Shown here: one piece after another, positions 46,142-58,600 of the stretch
How positions within the stretch are numbered: position 1 is the first letter of the stretch
Layout: each line of letters starts with the position of its first letter
Source: Rehmannia glutinosa
Lineage: Eukaryota > Streptophyta > Magnoliopsida > Lamiales > Orobanchaceae
Length of the DNA: 64,000 nucleotides
Direction of reading: 5' to 3'
Assembly: GCA_016081115.2 (NCBI GenBank)
Contig: JABTTQ020002843.1
Coordinates: 1-64,000 of the forward strand
Translations under genes and position numbers: made by a program
The notes under the pieces: generated by a model
What the model was told of the DNA's origin: nothing
Seen by the model: only the letters and a program-made list of their open reading frames with translations
Databases searched by the model: none

Positions 46142-46281
46142 ATCTTTCTCAAGAAGATTATATAAGGGCTTGGTTATTTTTGAGAAATCTTTAATAAATA
46201 GACGATAAAAACCAAAGATGCCCTAAAAACTCCTAATCCCTTTTACATTTCTGAGGTGGTAATTTTTCAATCATCACTATT

Positions 46282-46960
46282 TTAGCCCGATCCACCTCTA
46301 ATCCCCGCAGCGGACACCCTATGACCAAGCACAATGCCTTCTTTCACCATGAAGTGATATTTTTCCCAATTAAGAACTAAATTTGTGTCTTGGTACCTTT
46401 GTAGAACTAGAGATAAATTATGGAGGCACCGATCAAAAGAATTACCAAACACAAAAAAATCATCCATGAAAACCTCCATAATTTCCTCCACCATGCCATG
46501 AAAAATAGACATCATACATCTCTCGAAATGTGGTGGTGAATTACACAACCCAAAAGGCATCCTTCGAATGCAAAGGTATCATAAGGACATGTGAATGTTT
46601 TCTCCCGATCCTCCGGAGCAATCGCAACTGATTGTAACCCGAATATCCATCTAGAAAGCAATAGTAGTTATATCCCCGCCTATCCAACATCCGATCAATA
46701 AAAGGCGGGGAAAAGTGGTCTTTTCGAGTGGCTTTGTTTAGCTTCTTATAATCTATGCACACTCTCCACCCAAATACCATACATGTAGATATTAACTCAT
46801 TATTGAAAATTTTCACCACATCCATCCCCCATTTTTTCGAACTACTTGCACCGGACTTACTTATGAGCTATCGATATGGAAAAAATGATGCCACTTTAAG
46901 CCACTTAAGAACCTCGGCTTTGACTACTTCTTTCATTCACGGATTAAGCTTTGGTGCTCA
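46282..46960 (-). pseudogene. Reverse transcriptase, Athila element
   Basis: Pieces in two frames are WRVCIDYKKLNKATRKDHF and RMLDRRGYNYYCFLDGYSG (46541-46825), then MPFGLCNSPPHFERCMM, the catalytic EVFMDDFFVFGNSFD (FMDD box, residues 31-34) and LVLNWEKYHFMVKEGIVLGH (46282-46560). The order of boxes is normal. FMDD with 'SVFG/FVFG' is typical of Athila. Confidence 0.85.
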
Positions 46961-47499
46961 ATAGAGGGATTGTAAGAGTCTTCCATGGGAATTTTATGCA
47001 TCACTATAGAAGGGTTGATTCCCTTCAAATCGGCTATCGACCACCCCAAAGGCGGACTTATGTTTTCTCAAAATGCGCAACAACTTATCTAACTCTAAAG
47101 GGATAGAGAGGTGGAGACTATTACCGGATATGTATCATTCTCACCTAAAAATGCATCTTGGAGATGTGAAGGAAGTTCCTTCAACTCCGGAGTGACCTTC
47201 TCGGATTTCTCAATGATCGTATCTCCTAAACTCTCCTTCAAACCTTGCTTGTGTCAACCTGTGTGGCATCAAGAGACAACACGTAATCTAATAAATCAAT
47301 ATCATTGAAATCATAATCCATACATTTCACTAGGGATTGGTGAGACATATTTCCAGTGGATCCACAGTAGCATGTCGAGCTACTTCCGAGTAGGCACATT
47401 GCTCCACTACATCTATGAAAGGGCAAGTGTGTTGTTCTTCTTGGAACTTCACCGCATTATAAATGTTGAACATCACTTCCTCTTCATTAACTCACAGAG

Positions 47500-47870
47500 T
47501 CAGTTCACCTCATTGAACATCGATCGATCTGCACGACTAGTGGCCAAAAATGGTCTCCCAAAATCAATGGAACCTCTCGATCCTCCTCCATATCCAAGAC
47601 AACAAAGTCAACCGGAAATATGAACTTTTCCATCTTCACCAAAACATCTTCGACACGCCTCACAGATATGTAAGCGATCTATCCGCCAATTGTAGGGTGA
47701 TGGTGGATGGCTTCACCTCTCCAAGACCTAGTTTTCAAAATAGACAAATGCATAAGATTAATGCTAGTACCAAGATCGCAAAGGACTTTATTAAAAATAG
47801 AATCACCAATAGTACAAGGGATAGTGAAACTCCACGAATCTTTCAATTTCGTGGTAGCTTCCTTTGAAAA
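47500..47870 (-). pseudogene. Protease region, Athila element
   Basis: On the minus strand LGTSINLMHLSI is the protease active-site neighbourhood (usual form DLGASINLMP), followed by VRRVEDVLVKMEKFIFPVDF and LDMEEDREVPLILG. The frame has a stop after the first block. It lies between gag and reverse transcriptase. Confidence 0.7.
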
Positions 47871-47999
47871 ATAGCGCTACATTCTTTCCTCGTAAGCTTT
47901 ACAGTCTCCAACTCGCCTTGACTTTTCTTTTTGATATCACATCCTTCATGAATTATGCATAATTAGGCATTTGCTCGAGTGCATCAACAAACGGGATGT

Positions 48000-49740
48000 T
48001 GATGTGAATTTTCTTAAAAATTTCCAAGAACTTTGAAAATTGAGAATCTAGCTTCTTTTCTGAAATCTCCGAGGGAATGGGAGTGAGTTAGGCACTAGAA
48101 CGGCAGAATTAGGAGGAAGCATTTAGGCTTGTTAGCCTCCATTTGCTCGTTGCTCTCGCTTTATCTTCTTCTTGTTTTGACTCCTCCTCAATAGGTAAAT
48201 CAGAATCGTAAAGCTTCTCTTTGGTGGCATGAGAGGAAGCTTAGGACCATCATAAGCGCACCACTCCTTAATGGATAGCTTTACAATGTTCCTGATTCAC
48301 CTCAAGATTACTTGGAAAATTTTTTTCTTCTCTTGAGCTTATGGCGGTGGCTAATCGTCCCATTTGGGTCTCCAATGATCTAAGGTGTGTCTCCATAGCA
48401 AACATTTTTGTTCCCAAATTGTCAACTGCGTGCATCACTCCTATTCATCCAATTCCCGGTCTCTCCAATAAACGTCATCGAGTATTTCTTCGAGCGACTG
48501 CTTTCTTCTCACCTAAAGATGCATTAGAGCTAGACGGATCGAGTAACCTGCAGGTGGATTCAACACGTTTCTATTGTTGTTGTAGAAGAGATTCTCATGA
48601 TTGCGAAGTCCCTGTGATAATGAGTCAAGAATCGAGTGCCTCGATTGTTAAAAGCCTGGTTATTCACATAGTTAGCTTGCTCGACATCGAATGTTGCAAC
48701 CTCTTGAATGGCCACCGGCGGTGTCTCGATCATTGTGGTGTTCCACCCGAATTCATGATAGCGAGTTGTTTCGACAATGATGATATCCGAGATGCTAATG
48801 CCGACATATGATCCAACTCAAGAACACCAAAGAACTTTCCTTGGTACTAATCTTCGAGAGGGCCATTAATAGTCAGATGTGGCCATTTCTTCAAGAAGAA
48901 GTAATGCCTCGATCGGAGTTTTAGCCATCAAAGTGCCCCCCTGCCGCATCTAGTATTGTCCTCGTATGCCCGTTCAAACCATTGTACAAATATCGGACTC
49001 TCTACCAGCCCTCATAACCATGTTGCGGGCATCTTCTCAATATATCCTTAAACCGTTCCAAGCTTTATACAGTGGCTCAAAGTCAATCTGTTGGAATTGA
49101 GCTATCTCGCTTTTTCATTGGAGCGTCTTGTTGGGAGGGAAGAACTTTGTCATAAATTTTTCTCGCCGATCATTTCGCCTAGTGATACTCCCGTGTGCAA
49201 ACGATCGCAACCACATGCCTGGCTTTATCTTGGAGTGAAAATGGGAAGATCCTCAATCTAATGACCTCATCGTCACACCATTCATCTTGTTGGTGTCGTA
49301 AATTTCCAAGAATATGGCTATATGTGTATTCGGACCATCCACCGGATTCCACCCAAACGATTCTCGTTAAACCATGCTTATAGGGCCCGATTTCAATTCA
49401 AAATTTTTCGCATTTATGGGTTAACGACACACTCGAGTAATTATGGTTCATAGCCGGCCGAAAATAATCCCGGATTGCCCTTTCATGTGCCTCAGGCTAT
49501 GGTGGCACATTCACAACCCAATTTCCGGCGTTCTCATTTTCCCCTGTCTTTCGCTATTGCTCGATTCTCCGCTTTCGCTTTGCTGCTTTGATTGCTTGAA
49601 ATGTCCTTTCAATCTCTAGATCAAAAGAAAACAAATTAACATCCTTAGAATCTCGCATAAACAGACAAGTCAATGAGAAACACGAAATTATAATTCCTAA
49701 ACTAGTCTAGATTAGACAGATTAAGACTACTTGGTAATAG
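48000..49740 (-). pseudogene. gag region, Athila element
   Basis: In shifting minus-strand frames the Athila gag core is readable around 48950-49150: FPPNKTLQ, KSEIAQFQQIDFEPLYKAWN and DICTMV...GIRGQY (usually FYNGLN...). Stops are frequent and no open frame exceeds 100 codons. The region between 48000 and 48850 contains only plus-strand frames that I take to be chance. Confidence 0.6.
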
Positions 49741-49770
49741 TATTAGTTTAAAATAGGATAAAATAATCCC

Positions 49771-49788
49771 CGGCAATGGTGCCAAAAA
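49771..49788 (-). other. Primer-binding site, Athila element
   Basis: In element sense TTGGCACCATTGCCGGGG follows the 5' LTR after a few bases. It is a slightly mutated form of the TGGCGCCGTTGCCGGGGA site usual in Athila. Confidence 0.85.
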
Positions 49789-49790
49789 CT

Positions 49791-51076
49791 TGATCGAGAA
49801 ATTCTTACCGCAAGCGCACGGTGTCAAGTTTTAGTATAATTTTGAAAGTAGGTTTATCATCTCCACATGAATTGTTATCGAATTTTATATCGAGTACTAT
49901 AATTAAAATAGTTTAATTATATCTAGAAATCGAAAAGAGATGAGTGTTTATTAAACTAAATTAAACTAACAATTGGTTCAGAAAAATAATCAAACACTTA
50001 AGATAAGAATTCTAGAGGGTTGATTTCACCTAGTTATCCCCTATGTTCTCAATCCAGTTCATTAATCACATGTTGTTAATCTATAAGCCAATATTCCTAC
50101 CGTTTATCACTTCCTCTTGAGTGCCAAGTGATTCTAGGTTCTAATTCGATTTCAATATCTCAATAAAAATCATAAATTAAACCATAATATACTCGATGAA
50201 TATTCTATCACATGCTTCAAAAGATTCATAAAACTCTCGGTTCTATGAAACCCAGTTGTGCTATTCTATGGCCGGTGTTTAATTACCTCTCTCGAGTGTC
50301 AAATCAAACACGCCAATCAATCTAAACTATTGATCGATAATTGGAGATGCAATCAAATCAAATAGCACAAATAGATTAAATAACATGCGAATTTCATAAA
50401 TCGGAAATTAAAACATAGGTTCAAACGTAAGTTACATCAATCCCCTAGAAAGATGAGTTTAGCTCATAATGGATGTACAAAAACTCATATAGAATAATTA
50501 TACATCTCAAGAATTGACAAAGAAAAGCAAAGAAGGAATTGAAAAGAGAAAAAAGGAATTTTCTCTCGTGTCCGGATGAGATGTGCCTTCAATTGCCTTC
50601 CCGAACCCTAGCTCCGGGTTTCTTGCCTTCCATTGTGCTTAAAATAATATCCGACCCTTCGTTACATATGCCCTCTTGGTGTATTTATAGGTCAAAACCT
50701 CGAAAATCCGTCAAAAAGCCCACAAAATACATAGCTTAGCTTTACCTGGACCGGCGGGCCGCAAAGACCTCCGTCGCAACAGTAGCCTCGCATATCACAA
50801 GATCGCTCCATCGCGTTTGTAGCGCCCCAAAATATTTCCATCGCGATTTTTGACCCTCTTTGAACCATATTTTTCCGTTTTTCAACTTCTAAAATGCGAT
50901 TTTCACCTTCCAAACACGTTTTTTTACCATTTTCAACCAATTTCGGCTACCAAGACTGTTTCGACTGGGACGACAACTAATGACATGAACTCGACTCAAA
51001 TGACACTAAAATACCAAAAACAACGTAAAATCCTAGTCTAGAATACTCAATATGTCCGTATAAAACCAACTTAATA
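49791..51076 (-). repeat. 5' LTR of the Athila element
   Basis: 1286 bp in element sense, from TATTAAGTTGG (first TG changed to TA) to CTCGATCA. The TATAAATA box is at 50682-50689. Only its proximal part (about 50750-51076) aligns with the 3' LTR. Confidence 0.82.
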
Positions 51077-53371
51077 GAGGTCAATCTTGAGAAGCCCTTT
51101 TGAGTGGTACCAATATCAAATTGGATGAGCAAGCTCACCGGGTTGACTTTAGATATGAAAACCTCCAAAATTTTTGCTTTTTTTTATCGGAAGGATTGGG
51201 CATGTTGAAAGGGGGTGTCAATTAGGAAAGATGACCTAGTGATGAATAAGCTTGAGGATGGCCAATTTGGCGAATGGTTGCAAGCGGTTGATTTTGGGAC
51301 GATAAAAGAAATCGAGCTAAGAACAATCCTAAATCTTCTACAAGCGGAAACAAAAGCAAATGGATGAAGTGACAAAGTGGTTAAAGATCCTAAAATCCTT
51401 GAAGCTTCAAGAAAATTGGAGAATTCAACCAATATCCTCTTAATGACCTTTGAGAATGAATGTGCTACTCTGGCGAGCGTGAAGTGCTTTAACGTTGGGA
51501 CAATGAGAAGGATAACTCTAGAATAATCCGAAGAAAGACCCTATCATCCCGCTACTAAGAATAAACATAAGGGGAAGCTAACCTTTCATGAGGTCATGAG
51601 GTATGGGCAAAATAAGGAAAATGATATGGTCATTGATCAAGGGAGAACTAACATCGTTGTCAATCCTAAGAGAGAACAAAGATATCCCTTTATGGAAATT
51701 CAGGTCACTAAAGAAAACAAGGAATTATTAGGGGAAGGTAACAACAAACAAGGTAGAAAATTGACTAGAAAAAGTGTAGGAAACTCAATGCCTACAAACC
51801 AATGGAAATCTCTGTGGATCAAAGCAACAATATTGGGAAGAAAAGAAACTTCGTGCTCATTGTTGAAGAGTATAATGAAAAATCCGAAAACTTCAAGAAG
51901 GGTAAAGGCACTATGATGATGGATGAGAACATGGTATCAAATGAGAAGGTGGAGGTGGGCACTAAATGGGCTCAAAGTTGTCAATGAATGTTCGTGTATG
52001 GAATTATAGAGGATTGGGAGGCCTCTCTACAATTTCCCAACTCAAGGAGTCCATAAGACTTCATCTCCCGATTTGATTTTCTTGTGTGAAACTAAAAAGA
52101 ACAATGCATTTGTGAAGATGTGCAACATATTAAATTCAATGATAGATGGTGTAGTGTTGAACCTCTTGGTATTAGTGGTGGTCTGTTGTTGTTGTGGTCT
52201 ACTAGGATTAAAATCATCAATACCTTTTGTACGCAATTCTATATTGAAGTGGAGTGCTAGTGGGAAGATGTCTCGAAACATTTTGGGTAATATTCGTATA
52301 TGCTAGTACATACGGATTTTGAGAAAGGATCACCGGAGATTTCTCAAAACGACAAAAATAGTTGGGTTAATTTTGGATTCTTGGTGGGGATTTCAACGAC
52401 ATAATCGATTAGGGGGAAAGAAAGGGGGTAGACTAGGAGTACTTCTAGTTTTTTTGATTTCAATGCTTTTCATTGAAGAAATGGATATGGGTGAATTTAA
52501 ATTTGTTGCGCATCCTTATTCTTGGTCAAATAATCATGATGTGAAAGGTTTTGTTGAAGAAATGATAGATATGATTTTTCACTCTCCTCAATGGTTGTTG
52601 AAATATACGTGAGCCCTTATCCAACATGTAGAGAAACAATCGTTAGACCATTGCCTATTTTTCCTTGATAATAATCCGGTGAGAAAGAAAGCGCAACAAA
52701 GATTCACTTTTGATAAAAGGTGGATTCATTTGGACGACAATGAGGACATCATCGCTCTTGCTTGCGAAAGATATTAAGGGAACCCTTTTTTCCAAATTCA
52801 GAAGAAAATTGTTAATTGTAGATGGAGCTTATCAATTGGACAAAATCCAAAAGAACCAACCCCGCAAAGACCATTGATAATCGCAAAGAGTCGATTGAAT
52901 GACCTTAAACAACAAGGTAGCAATGCCGATTGGAAACATGGAGTCACCTCCGGAGTGTATTGGATAAAGCCTATAGGGATGAGGAGAGTTTTTGGAGTCA
53001 AAAGGCGAGAATCAATTGGTTACAAGAAGGGGACAAGAACTCTCGATTCTTTCATGCTTGTACGGCTCAACGAAGGAAGAAGAATTATGTTGAAAACCTT
53101 GTGAAGGTTGATGGCTCGAAGTGTATTTCTAATGAGGATCTCAAGCGTTATCACCGATTTTTATAATGATCTCTTTCATTCTTCCCACCCACTCCCGACA
53201 AAGCAACATTCTTGAGGGGATCCGCAGACGATTTCACCCACAATGAATCAAAGTAGCACTAGCCCCGTGGAGGAAATAGAAAACAAAAGAGCATGTTCCA
53301 CCTCCATCCCAACAAAGCCCCTGTATGGACGGTATGAATCCTCTTTTCTTTCAACACTTATGTAACATCCA
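51077..53371 (+). mobile_element. Truncated LINE-1-like retrotransposon
   Basis: After a degraded ORF1-like part (51077-51985) comes the start of an ORF2: the endonuclease block VWNYRGLGGLSTISQLKES, with LIFLCETKKNNAFV in the next frame (about 51985-52130), then FVAHPYSWSNN near 52500. After that come pre-RT sequences (ESFWSQKARINWLQEGDKN, SRFFHACTAQRRKKNYVENL, 52960-53100) and finally MDGMNPLFFQHLCNI (about 53325-53370), the first reverse transcriptase box of plant L1 elements. The copy stops there, exactly where the solo LTR begins. Many stops make it inactive. Confidence 0.8.
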
Positions 53372-54870
53372 TGTAGGTCCCAAGGGGGTGTGAGTAAGGT
53401 TTAGAAGGGGGTTGAATAAACCTTACCAACTTTTCGTAAGTTAGTTAACTAGCGAGTTAACAACTCAAATGCACTCGATCGAGTCGTTGATAGAATAACT
53501 CATTGTTTAGTCTAATACTTAACTTAATTTGTGATGAGATTTTCAGCGGAAGACTTAACACCCTTGAATTTGGTTTAAGTTTATTTTAACACTTGGTTTT
53601 AGCACTTTGTTAAATATCAATTGGATAGAAAATTATCGCAGATATTAAATGATATACAGAAAGTAAATCTTTGAAATGAAAATGACACAATAAATTTTAT
53701 AGAGGTTCAAGATGGGGTAATTATTCTAATCCTCTCTTCTCCAACTCTGGAGGAATCCACTAAGTATTGGTCGAGTACATAGTGGTTATCACCCGGATGC
53801 AAGTCTTGATCACACACGGTGACTTGATCCTTTGGGACTCGATCCGGAGATGCCTTGGTCACACAAATTTGGTCTCGTGACGACTCGGCCTTCTTCACAA
53901 GTGTAGCTGCGCTTTGCTACTACATGACTCACTTGCTCAGGTTTCTTGGATTTGATCACAAAGCCCTCCAATAACTTGAGACGGTTCGACCTTGAACCTT
54001 TCTACAATCCTCCTTGGAATGTAGACCCATTTTGATTCTTCAAAAGTTTCCTCTTCAACAGTTTGAAGTTGTCTTTCCTTCATGACTTGGTGTTGGATTG
54101 ATTTCCTTCGAGATTTAGGCTTGAGGATTTGCTTGAATAATTTGAGAATATTTTGCAGTTATAGTTCGAATGATAACTTGAATGTTTGTGGTTGAGTAAC
54201 CTCTTCTCAAAGTGATTCCTCGTCTTTTATAGTGAACTTTCAAAAATATGTCCGTTGAAGAGATAGGCTGATTTCAAAAGTCACTTGTGTTCGTTGGCTT
54301 GTCTTGTTGCAATCTTTGATATTGACATTTCCTCGTATTAAATGAACCTTGACTTTTCAGTCCGACACAAAGTGCGTAGATTCCCATTGGTTTATTTCTT
54401 TTGCACACTTGGTCCGAGCACTTTAAGACATTGCGGCATGGAAGTATTACTTATTTAAGTAACCTTCGACTTATGTGCAATGATTCCTTTGATTGTCTTG
54501 ACTTGATTGCAGTTCTTAACTTCCCAGGTGACTTGAGTCCACTCCCAATCATTGGATGACTCATCCGTCACTTCAAAACTTGAGACTTGGCTATCTTGGG
54601 TTGACTTGGTCGACACTTCACACATCTTTATCATAGTTGTTACTCCTTTAGTCGAGTTCTTGTCTTCTCTACCTTGCTATACTCAATTTGCTTCACAATG
54701 AGTCTTCATCCCGATCTTGATTGACTTCTTGTATGTCCAGCGTATTTGTCTTGACTCACTAGTACAACCCTATCTATTACAATACAAATTACAAAGAAAA
54801 TGGGGTGCCAACTTTCTAGTCTAAGTTTTACATGGCATTCACCAAAATCTAAACAATAAATTTCCCAACA
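53372..54870 (-). mobile_element. Solo LTR of the copia family at 55944, inverted
   Basis: The 1499-bp sequence is the reverse complement of the LTR at 55944-57441: it starts TGTAGGTCCCAAGGGG and ends AAATTTCCCAACA. A TATAAAAGAC box lies on the minus strand near 54231-54240. It has no internal region, so it is the product of LTR-LTR recombination. It is flanked by ATCCA and ATCCC, a 4 of 5 match that may be the decayed target duplication. Confidence 0.88.
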
Positions 54871-55826
54871 ATCCCAATTTCATAAAAATAAAAATATACG
54901 ATTTGCGATTTATTAAAGTATTGAAAAAAAGAAGTCCAAGCTTGAAAATGCATTTGTTAAGGGAAATAAATACTACGACTTGTCAAAAATGCGGAATACT
55001 CATGGAAACCGTGCTAAAAATTTTAAAAACAAAAATCCATAAAATCTATTTAGTTTTTAACATCATTAAATAAATCAAAATAAAGGGGCCCTTTAAATTC
55101 TTTATTCGACTTCTACCGTCCCCTTTTGCCACGCTCCGGCTCCTTCATTTATCTTTGGAAAAACATGGGGTGAGCACACAACAACCCAAATGGGGACGCA
55201 ATGTCTAAATTAAATACACAACACAATCGTTAATGCATACACACCTATGTTTTTCATGCTTTAATTATACAATGCCCATAGGCCAAACGTGTGTGTACAA
55301 TTAAATACGTTCATGCTTGTACGGTTAAGTACCTTCGTATCATGTCATGTTTAATGTGCACATACATAAATAATCATACAGGCATTTAAAATATACATAA
55401 GCAAATAAACCCCACCTTAAAAGTAGAAACTTTGTGAAAAATTAAATGCGGGTGTGCGATGCTTTAGAAATCGATTCTTCGTCTCCTACAATGAAATAAA
55501 TTTCTAATTACTAAAGTGTTGAGATGGGTAAAATAAAAGAAATTGAATTTGAAAAAGAATAGGGCTTTTAGAAAAATTGGCTTGGTAGATGGCTTGTTGG
55601 GTTAAAATTTGCCTTGGTCAAAAATCAAAGAATTTTGGGCTTGATTCTTTTCTCTCCACCCCATTTTTTTTTACTTTTTTTCTTCTTTTTTTTCTTTTTT
55701 TTTTTTTTTCCTTTTCCCTTTCTTTTATTTTTCTCCCTCCTTTTTTCTCTCTTCTCATCTCTGTGTCTCCCTTTCCCTCAACTCTCCTCTCCTTTTTTTT
55801 TTTTCTTCCCGTACATCATGTCCCCA

Positions 55827-55867
<41 letters not shown>

Positions 55868-55943
55868 TTCTTTTCTTCTTCTTCTTTTCTTCTCTCCCTT
55901 TTGCTTTTTATCTCCGGGTTTTTGGGTTTCGGGGCTTAAGGTT
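54871..55943. other. Non-coding block with pyrimidine-rich tract
   Basis: The left part contains CTTCTACCGTCCCCTTTTGC and AACATGGGGTGAGCACA, phrases I associate with LTRs of plant gypsy elements, but borders are not visible. 55660-55925 is a T/C-rich tract with a CT microsatellite near 55835-55861. Open frames across it are composition artefacts. Confidence 0.5.
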
Positions 55944-57441
55944 TGTTGGGAAATTTATTGTTTAGATTTTGATGAACGCCATGTAAAACTTAGATTAGAA
56001 TGTTGGCACCCCATTTTCCTTGTAATTCTCATTGTAATAGATAAAGGCGGAGAATGAGCCGAGTCAAGTCGCCTATGCCTTGAAATACAAGAAGTCAACT
56101 AAAGAAGTGAAGTAAAGACTCCGAGGAACAACCGAGTATGGCCAAGATAGAAGATCAAGGACTCGGATCAAGACATACGAGATGAGGGACAGTTTTGTGA
56201 AGAGTCGATTAAGTCAACTCGGGAAGCCAAGTCACAAGTTGAAGTGATGATTGAGTCTTTCAATGATTGAGCGACTCAAGTCACCTGGGAAAAAGGTGCG
56301 AAAGAGGAGTTAACGGAAAAGAATCCGTTAGTTAGAGAAGTCAAGAAAATTACTTAAATAAGTAATACACCCATGCCGCCAGGTCTTAAAGTGCTCATTC
56401 CCTTAAGCGTGCAAAAGGAATAAAACAATGGGAAGATCGCACCTCGTGTCGAACACGAAAAGGACATTCATTTAATATGAGTAAAGGTCTACATCTCAAG
56501 ATCAAGACCAAGAAAAGACAAGCCAACAAACACAAGTGATTTTTGAAAATCGGCTATCTCTTCAACGAGGCGGATATTTGAAAGTTCACTATAAAAGGCC
56601 GAGGAGTCTCATTGAGAAAAGGTTACTCCGAACCACGAACGAGTAAGCATTAGTCAAATTGTAACCCGCAAAATATTCTCAAGATATTCAAATCAAATCC
56701 TCAAGCCTAAATCTAGAAGGAAATCAATCCAACACAAACCCGTGACGCAACTTCAAATTGTTGAAGAGAAAACTTTTGAAGAATCAAAAGGGGTCTACTT
56801 TCCAAGGAGGATTGTAGGGAAGGTTCCAAGTGAGTCAAGTAGCAAGGCAACCGCCTGTGAAGAAGTTGAGTTGGACGAGAAGCCGATTGTGCGACACAAG
56901 GCATCTCAGCCGAGTCCAAGGAGCAAGTTTGTGTGATCAAGTTGTCTCTGGGGATCGATAACCACTTTGTGAATTGATCATTACTTAATGGATTCCTCCA
57001 GAGTTGGAGAAGAGAGGATTAGAAGAATTACCCCATCTTCGAACCTCTATAAAAATTACTTGTGTCATTTACATTTCAACATATTTACATTTTCGCACAT
57101 TCATCTTATATCTCACGATAATTTGCCATCCAACCGATAAATAACTAAGTGCTAAAATCAAGTGTTAAAACAAGTGTAATAATATTCAAGGGTGTTAAGT
57201 CTTCCATTTGAAAAACTCATCACAGCTAAGTTAAGGTTTAGACTAAACATCGAGTTATTCTATCAACGGCTCTATCGAGTCCATTTGAGTGGCTAACTCG
57301 CCGATTAACTAACTTAGTTGTCCCTCAAAGACCTAGTTGTGTATTAACTCGTAATACTTTAAAAGGACTAAAATCAAAAAGTTGGTAAGGTTTATTCAAC
57401 ACCCATCTTCTAAACCTTACTTACACCCCTTGGGACCTACA
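55944..57441 (+). repeat. 5' LTR of the partial copia element
   Basis: 1498 bp, TGTTGGGAAATTTATTG to GGGACCTACA. TATAAAAGG box at 56590-56598. Same family as the inverted solo LTR at 53372-54870. Confidence 0.9.
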
Positions 57442-57443
57442 AG

Positions 57444-57456
57444 TGGTATCGAGCGG
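57444..57456 (+). other. Primer-binding site, partial copia element
   Basis: TGGTATCGAGCGG, two bases after the LTR, is a mutated form of TGGTATCAGAGC (initiator tRNA-Met). Confidence 0.8.
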
Positions 57457-57569
57457 TTGGTTCATTGAGCCTTCCATGACCGGTTCTTGAACTAGATCTC
57501 TATCTTTTCTAAAAGATTTTTAACACTTGTATTTTAAAAATCTTTCATTCTTAGCAAAAGTTATTATCA

Positions 57570-58600
57570 TGGAAGCAAATCTGACACGCATTCCTATGTT
57601 CACTATTGAGGAGTTTGATGACTGGAAAAATTCGTATGCAGGCTCATCTATCTGCTTTACATGATGAAATGTGGCTAGTGATAGAGGATGGGCCACTACA
57701 AATACTGAAAGTGAACACAGCCGCAAGGAGAGCAGCTGCAGCTGAAGGAGAAGAAGTTGTGGCTGAGGCAAGACCAACCTTAGTTGAAAAACCAAGGACT
57801 GAATGGACGAATGATGACAGAAGAGATACAACTTGGACAATGTGACCAAGGATATTCTCTACAAGACTTTGGACAAAGCAATGTTCAATAAAGTCAAATC
57901 CGCAAAACAAAGAAAAGAAATTGGGGATAAACTGACTTTAATTTGTGAAGGATCGAGCAAATTAAAGAAAAAAATTATCTGTTGTTGAAAAGTTTGAAAA
58001 CTTTAAAATGCTTGCAGGTGAAACAATGGATCAGCTGGATGCCAGATTCACTGAAATCACAAATGAGCTCTCAGCACTTGGAAATGAATACACACAAAAA
58101 GAGATGTGTATGAAGATTTTGAGGAGCCTCCCAGCTGAATGGGAAATGAAGACCATGGCTCTAAGGCACTCGATGGACTTATCAAAAACATCCAATCATG
58201 AGCTATTCTCAGACCTCAAAGCTTATGAGTTTGAGCTGAGAAGAAAGGATCAAGAGGAGATAGCTGTACCCAAAACAACTGCACTTATAGCCAAGGATGG
58301 AAAGAGAGCTGAAGTCAAGGAAGCCATAGACCAGGAGGAGATTGCCCTGATGGTTAAAAGATTCAACAAGTTCTTCAATAAGAACTATAAAAGAAACAAG
58401 GGTGAATCCTCCAGAGACATTGCTCCCTCCAAGTCAAGGAAGACATGCCACCCAAGATAGCCGAGCATCAAAGGGTTGAGTATCAAAGAGCCGATAACCC
58501 AAGGACGAAAGAGCGATCAAAGAGCCGAGAACCGTGTTAGAATTCGAGACAACCAGGACATTTTGCAATTCACTGTCCTATCCACCACCAATAAGACGAG
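57570..58600 (+). pseudogene. copia gag, frameshifted
   Basis: The start is probably the ATG at 57570 (MEANLTRIPMFTIEEFDDWK). A long open piece (58008-58460) holds the UBN2-type core: LDARFTEITNELSALGNEY, MKILRSLPAEWEMKTMAL and FSDLKAYEFELRRKDQEE. Further on a decayed zinc knuckle reads RQPGHFAIHCP near 58550, lacking the first Cys pair. At least four frame changes occur. Confidence 0.75.

Larger units (their letters stand above)
40531..51076 (-). mobile_element. Ty3/gypsy element, Athila lineage, decayed, chimaeric 3' LTR
   Basis: In minus-strand order it has: 5' LTR (49791-51076), primer site, gag, protease, reverse transcriptase, RNase H, integrase, a further ORF of plant-transposon type, polypurine tract and a partial 3' LTR (to 41231). 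Motifs such as EVFMDDFFVFG, LVLNWEKYHFMVKEGIVLGH and FDVWGIDFMGP are typical of Athila. All coding parts contain stops or shifts. The 3' LTR lacks its distal half and contains a 330-bp MITE. No target duplication could be assigned because the distal 3' end is replaced by other sequence. Confidence 0.88.

Noticed and set aside
48341..48811. 156-codon plus-strand frame
   Set aside because: It lies antisense to the Athila gag region and shows no domain; longest-by-chance frames of this size occur opposite coding remnants.
55589..56057. Long Phe/Leu/Ser-rich frames
   Set aside because: Composition artefact of a T/C-rich tract with a CT microsatellite running up to the LTR border.
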